A DNA stretch of 64,000 nucleotides. Source: Microbacterium enclense. Its GTDB lineage: Bacteria > Actinomycetota > Actinomycetes > Actinomycetales > Microbacteriaceae. The notes under the pieces were generated by a model. That model did not search any database. It was given only the letters and a program-made list of their open reading frames with translations, and had not been told where the DNA came from. Location: positions 4,154,001 to 4,218,000 of the forward strand of contig CP116226.1 in NCBI GenBank assembly GCA_038182865.1, read 5' to 3'. Made by a program: the position numbers and the translations under genes. Every line of letters starts with the position of its first letter. The stretch's first letter is position 1. Positions 56,325 through 64,000 of this stretch are shown piece by piece.

Positions 56325-59120
56325 TCAGCCTCGCGGCTTCTCGACCATTTCGGTGGTCTCGATCTCATCACCGATCTGGATGTCGTTGAACTTGCCGAGA
56401 CCGATACCGGCCTCGAAGTCCGTACGCACCTCGGTGACGTCGTCCTTGAAGCGACGCAGCGATTCGATCTGCAGGCCGTCGGCCAGCACGACACCGTCGC
56501 GGATGACGCGGGCCTTGGCGTTGCGCGTGATCGTTCCCGACCGCACGATGACACCGGCGATGTTGCCGAACTTCGAGGAGCGGAACACCTCGCGGATCTC
56601 GGCGACACCCGACTGCACCTCTTCGAACTCCGGCTTGAGCAGGCCCTTGAGCGACTGCTCGACGTCGTCGATCGCGTTGTAGATGACCGAGTAGAACCGC
56701 ACGTCGACACCCTCGCGGGCGGCACGCTCGCGGGCCTTGGTGTCGGGACGGACGTTGAAGCCGATCACGATCGCGTTGTCGATCGTGGCCAGGTTGATGT
56801 CCGACTCGGTGATCGCACCCACACCGCGGTGGATGATGCGCAGCTGGACGCTGTCGTCGACCTCGATCTTGAGCAGCGACTCTTCGAGCGCCTCGACGGC
56901 ACCGGACACGTCGCCCTTGATGATGAGGTTGAGCGACTCGACCTTGCCCTCTTCGAGAGCACGGGTGAAGTCCTCGAGCGAGATGCGCTTGCGGGCCTTG
57001 GCCAGCTGAGCGTTGCGCTCGGCCGCTTCACGCTTCTCCGCGATCTGACGCGCGGTGCGGTCTTCCTCGGTGACGATGAAGACGTCGCCGGCGCGCGGCA
57101 CGGAGTTGAGACCCTGCACCTGGACCGGACGCGACGGGTAGGCCTCGAGGACCGCCTCGCCGTTCTCGTCCATCATCGCGCGGACGCGGCCGTACGCCGT
57201 GCCGGCGACGATCGCATCGCCGACGCGGAGCGTTCCCGACTGGATGAGCACCGTGGCAACCGAACCGCGACCCTTGTCGAGCTTCGCTTCGATCGCGACG
57301 CCGCGGGCTGCCTTGTTCGGGTTGGCCGTGAGGTCGAGACCGGCGTCGGCGGTGAGCAGAACCGCGTCCAGGAGGGCCTGGATGTTGAGGTTCTCGCGAG
57401 CCGACACGTCGACGAACATGACGTCGCCGCCGTACTCCTCGGCGACCAGACCGTACTCGGTGAGCTGCTGGCGCACCTTGGCCGGGTTGGCGTCGGGCTT
57501 GTCGACCTTGTTGACCGCGACCACGATCGGCACGTTCGCCGCCTGGGCGTGGTTCAGCGCCTCGACCGTCTGGGGCATGATGCCGTCGTCGGCGGCGACC
57601 ACGAGGATGGCGATGTCGGTCACCTGCGCACCACGGGCACGCATGGCGGTGAACGCCTCGTGACCCGGGGTGTCGATGAAGGTGATCGCGCGCTCGATGC
57701 CCTCGTGCTCGGTCCAGATCTGGTACGCACCGATGTGCTGCGTGATGCCGCCGGCCTCGCCCGCGACCACGTTGGTCTGGCGGATGGCGTCGAGCAGTCG
57801 CGTCTTACCGTGGTCGACGTGGCCCATGACGGTGACCACAGGAGGACGGATCTCGAGATCGTCCTCGCTCTCGGCCTCGAGCTCGGCATCGAGGTCGAGA
57901 CCGAAGCCCTCGAGGAGCTCCTTGTCTTCGTCCTCAGGCGAGACCATCTGGATCTTGTAGCCGAGCTCCTCGCCGAGCACCTCGAAGGTGGCCTCGTCGA
58001 GCGACTCGGTCGCGGTGGCCATCTCGCCCAGGTTGAACAGGATGGTCACGAGCGTGCCGGGCTGCACGGTGTACCCGCGCAGAGCCTCGAGCTTGTCCGC
58101 GAAGTCGGCGATGGAGGCACCGCGACGCAGGCGGATGATCTCGCCATTGCCCTTCGAGACGTTGACGCCGCCGACGACCGGCGCCGACCGCATCTCGAAT
58201 TCCTGCCGCTTCGCCCGACGCGACTTACGCTGCTTCGACTTGCCGCCGCCCTTACCGAAGGCACCGGCGGTACCACCGCCGGGACCACGGCCGCGACCGC
58301 CGCCACCACCGGGACGACCGGCGAAACCACCGGCCGGAGCACCGCCACCGGGGCGCTGGAAGCCGCCACCGGCACCGCCGGGACGACCGGGGCCGCCGGG
58401 ACGCTGCTGGAACGGGGCGCCGGGACGACCACCGCCACCGGGACGACCGGCACCGCCGGGACGCGGGGCGCCGGGGCGCGGAGCACCGGGACGGGGAGCC
58501 TGCGGACGCGGGATGTTGCCGGGCGTCGGGCGCTGGCCCATGCCCTGCGCCGACGCGAACGGGTTGTTGCCCGGACGGGGGCCGGCGGGACGCTGGCCCA
58601 TGCCCTGCGACGACGCGAAGGGGTTGTTGCCCGGACGAGCGCCACCCGGGCGCGGGGGCGCGCTGGGGCCGGGCTTGGGGGCACCGGCGCCGGGGGTCGG
58701 GGCCTGGGAGCCGGGGCTCGGCGGCGACGACGGGGTCGCGGCGGGCTTTGCCGCCGACGGCGCGGGAGTGGATGCCGCGGGGGCCGACGCTGCGGGGGTC
58801 GCCGCGGGCGCCGCCGGGGCAGCGGGCTTCGCGGGACCGGGCGTGGGACCAGAGGGACGCGAACCGGGGGTCGCCGCGGGACGCGCGGGACCCGGACGCG
58901 CGCCGGAACCCGGGCGCGCCGCAGGAGCGGCGGCCTTGGTCTCCGAGGCACCGGAAGAGCCCTCGGCCGCCAGGGCGGCGCGGAGCTTACGAGCCACGGG
59001 GGGCTCGATGGTGGATGAGGGGCTCTTGACGAACTCGCCGAGCTCCTTCAGCTTCGCAAGCGCGACCTTGCTGTCGACGCCGAGCTCGGAAGCGATCTCG
59101 TGCACGCGTGGTTTTGCCAC
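56325..59120 (-). CDS. infB: Translation initiation factor IF-2
   Basis: 931 residues, usual for actinobacterial IF2. N-terminal IF2_N (KPRVHEIASELGVDSKVALAKL), then a Gly/Pro/Arg/Ala-rich region of about 250 residues with repeated PGNNPFAS-QGMGQRP units, a basic stretch before the core, and the GTPase domain with G1 GHVDHGKT, switch GITQHIGAYQ, G3 DTPGHEAFT, G4 NKVD. Domains II-IV follow. It places fMet-tRNA on the 30S subunit. GTG start with AGGAGAATT upstream. In operon order nusA-ylxR-infB. Confidence 0.98.
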   Translation of the reverse strand: MAKPRVHEIASELGVDSKVALAKLKELGEFVKSPSSTIEPPVARKLRAALAAEGSSGASETKAAAPAARPGSGARPGPARPAATPGSRPSGPTPGPAKPAAPAAPAATPAASAPAASTPAPSAAKPAATPSSPPSPGSQAPTPGAGAPKPGPSAPPRPGGARPGNNPFASSQGMGQRPAGPRPGNNPFASAQGMGQRPTPGNIPRPQAPRPGAPRPGAPRPGGAGRPGGGGRPGAPFQQRPGGPGRPGGAGGGFQRPGGGAPAGGFAGRPGGGGGRGRGPGGGTAGAFGKGGGKSKQRKSRRAKRQEFEMRSAPVVGGVNVSKGNGEIIRLRRGASIADFADKLEALRGYTVQPGTLVTILFNLGEMATATESLDEATFEVLGEELGYKIQMVSPEDEDKELLEGFGLDLDAELEAESEDDLEIRPPVVTVMGHVDHGKTRLLDAIRQTNVVAGEAGGITQHIGAYQIWTEHEGIERAITFIDTPGHEAFTAMRARGAQVTDIAILVVAADDGIMPQTVEALNHAQAANVPIVVAVNKVDKPDANPAKVRQQLTEYGLVAEEYGGDVMFVDVSARENLNIQALLDAVLLTADAGLDLTANPNKAARGVAIEAKLDKGRGSVATVLIQSGTLRVGDAIVAGTAYGRVRAMMDENGEAVLEAYPSRPVQVQGLNSVPRAGDVFIVTEEDRTARQIAEKREAAERNAQLAKARKRISLEDFTRALEEGKVESLNLIIKGDVSGAVEALEESLLKIEVDDSVQLRIIHRGVGAITESDINLATIDNAIVIGFNVRPDTKARERAAREGVDVRFYSVIYNAIDDVEQSLKGLLKPEFEEVQSGVAEIREVFRSSKFGNIAGVIVRSGTITRNAKARVIRDGVVLADGLQIESLRRFKDDVTEVRTDFEAGIGLGKFNDIQIGDEIETTEMVEKPRG

Positions 59121-59213
59121 AATTCTCCTGTCTGAGGGCCTACCCCGGACAGGGCAGACCGTTAGTTGCGGACGGGTCTCATTTCGAGCCGTTCACTTCG
59201 TGTCCATAGCCGT

Positions 59214-59465
59214 TCAGCCTTTTCGCTGGAGGGTTGATTCGAAGGTCTGCGTGTCAAGCGGGCCTGACACACGCAATGCTCGTACGAAGGCGCGACGCGC
59301 GAGAGCTTTTCCCACGCACGCGTCCGTCTCGTGCACCCACGCTCCCCTGCCCGGCAGGACCGCTCTCTCGTCTCGGACGAGGACCGACCCGTCCGCGACC
59401 ACACGCAGAAGCGAAGATCGGGGGGCGCGTGCGCGGCATCCGACGCACGTTCGTACAGGATCCAT
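59214..59465 (-). CDS. ylxR: YlxR/DUF448 RNA-binding family protein
   Basis: 83 residues from ATG 59465 (MDPVRTCVGCRARA), which matches the family's opening motif R-T-C-V-x-C-R. Middle block GRGAWVHETDACVGKALARRAFVRALR is also typical. YlxR proteins are small RNA- or DNA-binding factors always near nusA and infB; in some bacteria they influence RNase P or transcription. It starts 34 nt after the nusA stop. ATG 59483 is an alternative start. Confidence 0.9.
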   Translation of the reverse strand: MDPVRTCVGCRARAPRSSLLRVVADGSVLVRDERAVLPGRGAWVHETDACVGKALARRAFVRALRVSGPLDTQTFESTLQRKG

Positions 59466-59498
59466 CCTACACCTCGTGCTCACCCGACCGACGGACGG

Positions 59499-60488
59499 TC
59501 AGTTGTCTTCGAGGATGCTGTCGGGCTGGATGTCGATCTTCGCGCCGGTGAGCTTGGCGGCCAGGCGGGCGTTCTGGCCCTCCTTGCCGATCGCGAGCGA
59601 CAGCTGATAGTCGGGGACGAGTGCACGGACAGCCTTGGTCGACGCATCGAGCACGAACGACGAGGTGACCTTCGCCGGCGACAGGGCGTTCGCGACGAAG
59701 CGCGGCAGCTCGGCGTCGTAGTCGATGATGTCGATCTTCTCGCCCGCGAGCTCCTCGGTCACGGCACGGACGCGACGGCCCAGCTCGCCGATGCACGCGC
59801 CCTTGGCGTTGACCGTCGGGTCGTTCGCCTTGACCGCGATCTTCGAGCGGTGCCCGGCCTCACGCGCCAGCGAGACGATCTCGACGAGGCCCGCAGCGAT
59901 CTCGGGCACCTCGAGGGCGAAGAGCTTGCGCACGAGACCGGGGTGGGTGCGCGACACGGTGATCTGCGGGCCCTTGTTGCCCTTCGAGACGCTCGTGACG
60001 TACACGCGCAGGCGCGAACCGTGCGCGTAGGTCTCGCCGGGCACCTGCTCCTCGGGCGGGAGGATCGCCTCGACGGTGCCGAGGTCGACATGCACCATGC
60101 GCGGGTTCGGACCCTGCTGCACGACACCGGCGACGATGTCGCCCTCCTTGCCCTTGAACTCCCCCAGCACGGCGTCGTCGGCGATGTCGCGCAGGCGCTG
60201 GCTGATGACCTGCTTCGCGGCGAAGGCGGCGATGCGCCCGAAGTCGTCGGGCACCTGCTCCTCTTCGCCGATGACGGCGCCCTCGTCGTCGGTGACGGGG
60301 GTGAAGATGCCCACGTGACCGGTCTTGCGGTCGAGCGAGGCGCGCGCGCCGGCCGGGATCTCGCCGCTGGGCGAGATGTGCTTGGCGTAGGCGGTGAGGA
60401 TCGCCTGCTCGATGATGCGCGCGAGTTCGTCGAAGGGGATCTCCTTCTCGCGTTCGATCGTCTTCAGAAGTGCGAGATCGATGTCCAC
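59499..60488 (-). CDS. nusA: Transcription termination/antitermination factor NusA
   Basis: 329 residues: N-terminal RNAP-binding domain (DIDLALLKTIEREKEIPFDELARIIEQAI), S1 domain (about 110-190, GDIVAGVVQQGPNPRMVHVDLG), and two KH domains (RSKIAVKANDPTVNAKGACIGELG with G-x-x-G variant, and LSLAIGKEGQNARLAAKLTG). It modulates pausing and termination. GTG start with GGAGGG upstream. Promoter TATCGT at 60543-60548 gives a leader of about 48 nt. No rimP gene precedes it. Confidence 0.97.
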   Translation of the reverse strand: MDIDLALLKTIEREKEIPFDELARIIEQAILTAYAKHISPSGEIPAGARASLDRKTGHVGIFTPVTDDEGAVIGEEEQVPDDFGRIAAFAAKQVISQRLRDIADDAVLGEFKGKEGDIVAGVVQQGPNPRMVHVDLGTVEAILPPEEQVPGETYAHGSRLRVYVTSVSKGNKGPQITVSRTHPGLVRKLFALEVPEIAAGLVEIVSLAREAGHRSKIAVKANDPTVNAKGACIGELGRRVRAVTEELAGEKIDIIDYDAELPRFVANALSPAKVTSSFVLDASTKAVRALVPDYQLSLAIGKEGQNARLAAKLTGAKIDIQPDSILEDN

Positions 60489-60542
60489 AAGGCCCTCCGT
60501 TATTCAGCTCTCGTCGACGCGACCGGCGCCGACAACCCCCCT

Positions 60543-60548
60543 ACGATA
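60543..60548 (-). promoter_or_regulatory. -10 box TATCGT of the nusA operon
   Basis: Reverse-strand TATCGT predicts a start near 60536, making nusA the first gene of the nusA-ylxR-infB operon here. Confidence 0.5.
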
Positions 60549-60666
60549 CCCGGGATGCCGCGACCCTGGCGACCCGGGCGAAGACGGGGCCGGCATCGCA
60601 CAGCCGTTTCCCGGGTGCGGCGCCGGGCGCACGACACGGCGCCTCCGGATCGTGTGCCGCCCCGTG

Positions 60667-60756
60667 CGAAACTCCTGAGAAACGGCCGTCGCGCCGCGGG
60701 CGCGACGCGGGATCGCGGCCGTCCCCCACCCCGCGCGCTCGATTTCTCAGGAGTTC
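60667..60756. repeat. Palindrome with AACTCCTGAGAAA arms
   Basis: AACTCCTGAGAAA (60670-60682) and TTTCTCAGGAGTT (60743-60755) are perfectly inverted. Inside lie ACGGCCG/CGGCCGT and the 7-bp hairpin GTCGCGC-CGCGG-GCGCGAC. The right arm overlaps the stop codon of the HD-domain gene. Confidence 0.75.
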
Positions 60757-61367
60757 GGACCAGCCGCCACGCGCTCGAGCGGGTTCGCCGCGAGCGCGGC
60801 GACCACTCCCCCGTCCACCAGGCGCCTCGCCGCGGTGTCGGGCTTGCGGGCGGCCTGGTCGACGACGCACGCCCCGAACTCCGCCGCGAGCGACCCGCGC
60901 GGGTGGGCGGCGAGCACCTCGCGCACGAACGCGCCCGGGAGGGCGTCGGGCCGTGCCCCCGAGATGTCGAGGGCGGTCGCCGTCTCGAGCAGGTGGCCCT
61001 CGGTATCCATCGACGGGTCCACGCGGGGCCAGTTGTGCCGGACGATCACCTCGAGCACGCGCTGTCGGCGCTCGGCGGCCCACCCGGCTCCGGCGGTGAG
61101 GGCGACGCCGACATGGCCTCCGGCGTGCTCGTACGAGATCGTGTGGTTGTCGAACTCGCGCACGGTGCCGATGTCGTGCAGCACGGCGGAGACGTACAGC
61201 AGCTCGTGATCGACATCGGCGATGCCGTCGACCCGGGCGAACGCCTCCGCCCACAACCACGAGCGCAGCGCGTGGGCGGTGATCGAGGGCGATTGGTACT
61301 GCTCGGCAAGGGCGAGGGCACCGCGCGCGGCGAGAGTGTCGGGCACGGGGATGTCGGCGATCTGCAC
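60747..61367 (-). CDS. HD-domain protein, probable metal-dependent phosphohydrolase
   Basis: 206 residues from GTG 61367, which has GGAGGC directly upstream. HD motif H...HD is read as SPSITAHALRSWLWAEAF (first His) and LYVSAVLHDIGTV (HD, about 67), with later His in HTISYEHAGGHVG and VIVRHNWPRV. It resembles cyanamide-hydratase/YedJ-like HD proteins; hydrolysis of a small nucleotide or phosphate ester is the common activity. Its stop codon lies inside a palindromic repeat arm. Confidence 0.85.
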   Translation of the reverse strand: MQIADIPVPDTLAARGALALAEQYQSPSITAHALRSWLWAEAFARVDGIADVDHELLYVSAVLHDIGTVREFDNHTISYEHAGGHVGVALTAGAGWAAERRQRVLEVIVRHNWPRVDPSMDTEGHLLETATALDISGARPDALPGAFVREVLAAHPRGSLAAEFGACVVDQAARKPDTAARRLVDGGVVAALAANPLERVAAGPNS

Positions 61368-61589
61368 GGGGCCTCCGGTGTCGGGTGGACCCTCACTCTG
61401 CCGCGACCGCTCGATCGTCGGCAGGGGGACGACGGTCAGCCGGCGACGTCTTCCTGCCAGAGCCGCGCACGACACAGGAGATCGGCCCGCGCAGCAGCGC
61501 TGGTGCACCGTTCGCCTCGCGACCGTGCACGCCACTCCCGCGTTGTGCCCGCACGAGCAGACCGCAGGCCTCGGCCTCGCTGCGGCGAA

Positions 61590-61622
61590 CCGGATGCCAC
61601 GACGCCGGGGCGCGGCATCCGG
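61590..61622 (-). terminator. Hairpin after glycogen phosphorylase gene
   Basis: CCGGATGCC and GGCATCCGG form a perfect 9-bp stem with a GC-rich 15-nt loop, 7 nt after the stop. Confidence 0.6.
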
Positions 61623-61628
61623 ACCCGC

Positions 61629-64000
61629 TCAGATGACGGGAGCCGCGTGCCAGATGCGGTCGAGGTAGTCCCGCATCGCACGGTCGGAGGAGAAGTACCC
61701 GCTGCGCGCGACGTTGAGGATCGCGGAGCGAACCCAGCCGTCCTGGTCGGCGTACGCGGCGTCGACGCGGTCCTGCGCGTCGAGGTAGGACCGGAAGTCA
61801 GCGAGTGCCATGAACCTGTCGTCGTACAGCAGGTTCGACACGAGCGGCTCGAACACCGTGCGGTCGCCACCGGAGAACGCACCGGACGCGATGAGGTCGA
61901 TCGCGCGGCGGAGCTCGTCGTCCTCTTGGTAGAAGTCGGCGGGCCGGTAGCCCTCGGCCCACAGGGCCTCGACCTCGGGCTCGCTCATGCCGAACAGGAA
62001 GAAGTTGTCGTCGCCGACGAGTCTGCGGATCTCGACGTTCGCACCGTCGTCCGTACCGATCGTGAGTGCGCCGTTGAGGGCGAGCTTCATGTTGCCCGTG
62101 CCCGAGGCTTCTTTTCCGGCGAGCGAGATCTGCTCCGACAGGTCGGCGGCGGGGATGATGCTCTCGGCGAGGGTGACGTTGTAGTTGGCCGGGTAGAGCA
62201 CCTTGAGCTTGCCCCCGACCCGCTCGTCCGCGCTCACGACCTCACCGACGGCGTTGATCAGGTGGATGATCCGCTTGGCCATGCCATAGCCGGGTGCGGC
62301 CTTCGCACCGAAAAGGAACGTGCGCGGCTGCACCTTCTCGATGGGCAGGCGCCCCGAGACGATGCCCTCGTACGTGCTGACGATGTGCAGCACCTTGAGC
62401 GTCTGCCGCTTGTACTCGTGGAGGCGCTTGATCATGACATCGAGCATGTGACCGTCGTCGAGGGGGTCCTCTCCGCGTGCCTCGAGCACGCGGCTCAGCC
62501 GGCGCTTGTTCGACGCCTTCACCGCGGCGAAGCGCTCGCGGAAGTCCGCGTCGTCGGCCAGGGCCTCGAGCCCGCGGAGGCGCTCGAGATCGACGGTCCA
62601 CCCGGCACCGAGGGCCTCGGTGATGAGGGCCGAGAGATCGGGGTTCGCCAGGCGCAGGAAGCGGCGGGGCGTGACGCCGTTGGTGACGTTGGTGAACTTG
62701 TCGGGCCACATCGCGGCGAAGTCCTTCAGCACGTTGTCGCGCAGCAGCTGCGAGTGCAGCTCGGCGACGCCGTTGACCTTGGAGCCGGCGACCGTGGCGA
62801 GATAAGCCATCCGCACCGAGCGGGAGGGATGCTCACCGATGATCGACATGTTGCGGATGAGCATCTCGTCGTCGCCGAAGCGCTCGCGCACCTCGAGCAG
62901 GAAGGCGTCGTTGATGCGGTAGATGATCTCCAGGTGCCGCGGGAGCAGGCGGCCCAGCAGGTCGACCGGCCAGACCTCGAGCGCCTCGGGCAGCAGCGTG
63001 TGACAGGTGTAGGCGAAGCACTTCTGCGTGATGGCCCAGGCGGCATCCCACTCGAGCTTCTTCTCATCGACGAGGACGCGCATCAGCTCGGGCACCCCGA
63101 TGACCGGGTGGGTGTCGTTCAGCTGGAAGATGACGCGCTCGGGGAGCTTGTCGAGGTCGAAGTCGGAGGGCAGGACGTTCTCGATGAAGTCGGCGATGGA
63201 GGCCGCGACGAAGAAGTACTGCTGCTGCAGGCGCAACTCCTTGCCCTGCGGTGTGGAGTCCTCGGGGTAGAGCACCTTGGAGATGTTCTCGGCGAAGGTC
63301 TGTGCGCGTACCGACTCGACGTAGTCGCCGGAGTTGAAGGTGTGCAGGTCGAAGGCGTTCGTGGCCACCGCGCGCCACAGGCGCAGGGTGTTCACGCGCC
63401 CGTTGTGGTAGCCCGGGACCATCATGTTGTACGGCACGGCGAGCACGTTCCACTCGGGAACCCACCGCGTGCGCTCGACGCCCTCGTCGTCGTAGGTCTC
63501 GGTGCTACCGGCGAACGAGATCGTCTGCGCGGCCTCGGGGTGGGCGAAGTCCCACGGCGAGCCCATCCGCAGCCACGCGTCGGGTTGCTCGATCTGCTGC
63601 CCGTCGGCGAAGGCCTGACGGAAGATGCCGTACTCGTATCGGATGCCGTAGCCGATCGTCGGCACGCTCATGGTGGCCAACGAGTCGATGAAGCACGCCG
63701 CGAGGCGGCCGAGACCGCCGTTACCGAGACCGGGCTCGATCTCGACCTCACGGAGATCGTCGATGTCGATACCGCACTGCGCGAGCGCCTCGGTGGCGAT
63801 GTCGGTGAGGCGCGCGGCGAGGAGGTTGTTGTCGAGCTGGCGACCCAAGAGGTACTCGGCAGACAGGTAGCAGACGGTTTTGGCCTGCTGCGTCTTCTGC
63901 GCCGCGCGGTCGTCGAACCAGCGCGCCATCAGGTAGTCGCGCACCGTGTACGCGAGAGCGAGGTACTGATCGTTGACGTCGGACGTCGACAGCGTCACGC
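61629..64000 (-). CDS. glgP: Glycogen/maltodextrin phosphorylase, N-terminus beyond window
   Basis: About 790 residues are visible; the frame is open at the window edge and the usual 20-40 N-terminal residues (before the AYTVRDYLMARW region) appear to be outside, so the GTG at 63998 is unlikely to be the true start. It phosphorolyses alpha-1,4-glucans to glucose 1-phosphate. Blocks: YLSAEYLLGRQLDNNL, GLGNGGLGRLAACFIDSLA, VIFQLNDTHPVIGVPELMRVL, and the PLP-Lys motif EASGTGNMKLALNGALTIGT (Lys about 140 residues from the end). MalP/PYG type rather than the shorter GlgP2 type by length. Confidence 0.95.
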   Translation of the reverse strand, partial: VTLSTSDVNDQYLALAYTVRDYLMARWFDDRAAQKTQQAKTVCYLSAEYLLGRQLDNNLLAARLTDIATEALAQCGIDIDDLREVEIEPGLGNGGLGRLAACFIDSLATMSVPTIGYGIRYEYGIFRQAFADGQQIEQPDAWLRMGSPWDFAHPEAAQTISFAGSTETYDDEGVERTRWVPEWNVLAVPYNMMVPGYHNGRVNTLRLWRAVATNAFDLHTFNSGDYVESVRAQTFAENISKVLYPEDSTPQGKELRLQQQYFFVAASIADFIENVLPSDFDLDKLPERVIFQLNDTHPVIGVPELMRVLVDEKKLEWDAAWAITQKCFAYTCHTLLPEALEVWPVDLLGRLLPRHLEIIYRINDAFLLEVRERFGDDEMLIRNMSIIGEHPSRSVRMAYLATVAGSKVNGVAELHSQLLRDNVLKDFAAMWPDKFTNVTNGVTPRRFLRLANPDLSALITEALGAGWTVDLERLRGLEALADDADFRERFAAVKASNKRRLSRVLEARGEDPLDDGHMLDVMIKRLHEYKRQTLKVLHIVSTYEGIVSGRLPIEKVQPRTFLFGAKAAPGYGMAKRIIHLINAVGEVVSADERVGGKLKVLYPANYNVTLAESIIPAADLSEQISLAGKEASGTGNMKLALNGALTIGTDDGANVEIRRLVGDDNFFLFGMSEPEVEALWAEGYRPADFYQEDDELRRAIDLIASGAFSGGDRTVFEPLVSNLLYDDRFMALADFRSYLDAQDRVDAAYADQDGWVRSAILNVARSGYFSSDRAMRDYLDRIWHAAPVI

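Overview
The window is chromosomal DNA of a high-GC actinobacterium, most likely Microbacterium or a close Microbacteriaceae relative. This rests on very GC-rich third codon positions, abundant GGATGCC/GGCATCC words, actinobacterial protein families (efeUOB, an IF2 with a Gly/Pro/Arg-rich N-terminus, mixed-clade PfkA, paired flavin oxidoreductases), and many genes whose start codon lies about 6 nt after a TAnnnT -10 box, i.e. leaderless promoters. No insertion sequence, prophage, CRISPR array, rRNA or tRNA gene was found. The content is housekeeping plus small accessory genes, and most novelty is in intergenic elements and odd proteins. Coding and non-coding calls come from reading the sequence; no database search was possible.

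Left part (1-13.5 kb): the first codons of thyA; a redox group (membrane-anchored thioredoxin-like protein, DUF4395 protein, OsmC peroxidase, TIGR01777 epimerase); dapB with a TPR-like membrane partner; a GNAT enzyme, a histidine phosphatase and an aldo/keto-reductase-fold protein with a rewritten active site; pnp with a structured leader; a secreted coiled-coil/lysozyme-like cell wall protein; a glycosyltransferase fused to an SGNH hydrolase; and a DedA protein.

Middle (13.5-33.6 kb): a fructosamine-kinase-type kinase, a DNA/RNA non-specific nuclease followed by a 24-nt poly-G tract, a methyltransferase, a two-gene flavin oxidoreductase operon, an acyltransferase, the ferrous/ferric iron operon efeUOB behind a DtxR/IdeR-like box, a 2OG-Fe(II) oxygenase, rpsO, a DUF167-MFS pair, a BisC-type molybdoenzyme, an EamA transporter, YceI, FKBP, PrsW and a fumarylacetoacetate-hydrolase-family enzyme.

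Right (33.6-64 kb): aspA, a cAMP-phosphodiesterase-like phosphoesterase, a Pit phosphate transporter behind three 11-nt PHO-box-type direct repeats, oligopeptidase B, an AbiEi/DUF559-type gene bracketed by two copies of one palindromic repeat, pfkA, an orphan protein, a SNF2 helicase, a copper P-type ATPase divergent from a DHA2-type MFS exporter with a CsoR-type operator between them, then the translation and RNA-maturation block ribF / two membrane proteins / truB / P-loop-less kinase homologue, mutY, a CPBP protease, rbfA-infB-ylxR-nusA, an HD-domain protein and the C-terminal bulk of glycogen phosphorylase.

Functional themes are metal and phosphate homeostasis (efeUOB, pit, copA, each with a recognisable operator), thiol and peroxide defence, and the conserved translation-initiation and ribosome-maturation operon. 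Intergenic palindromes with a repeated-word architecture (24.5, 40.1, 41.1 and 51.6 kb) are the most distinctive unexplained structure.
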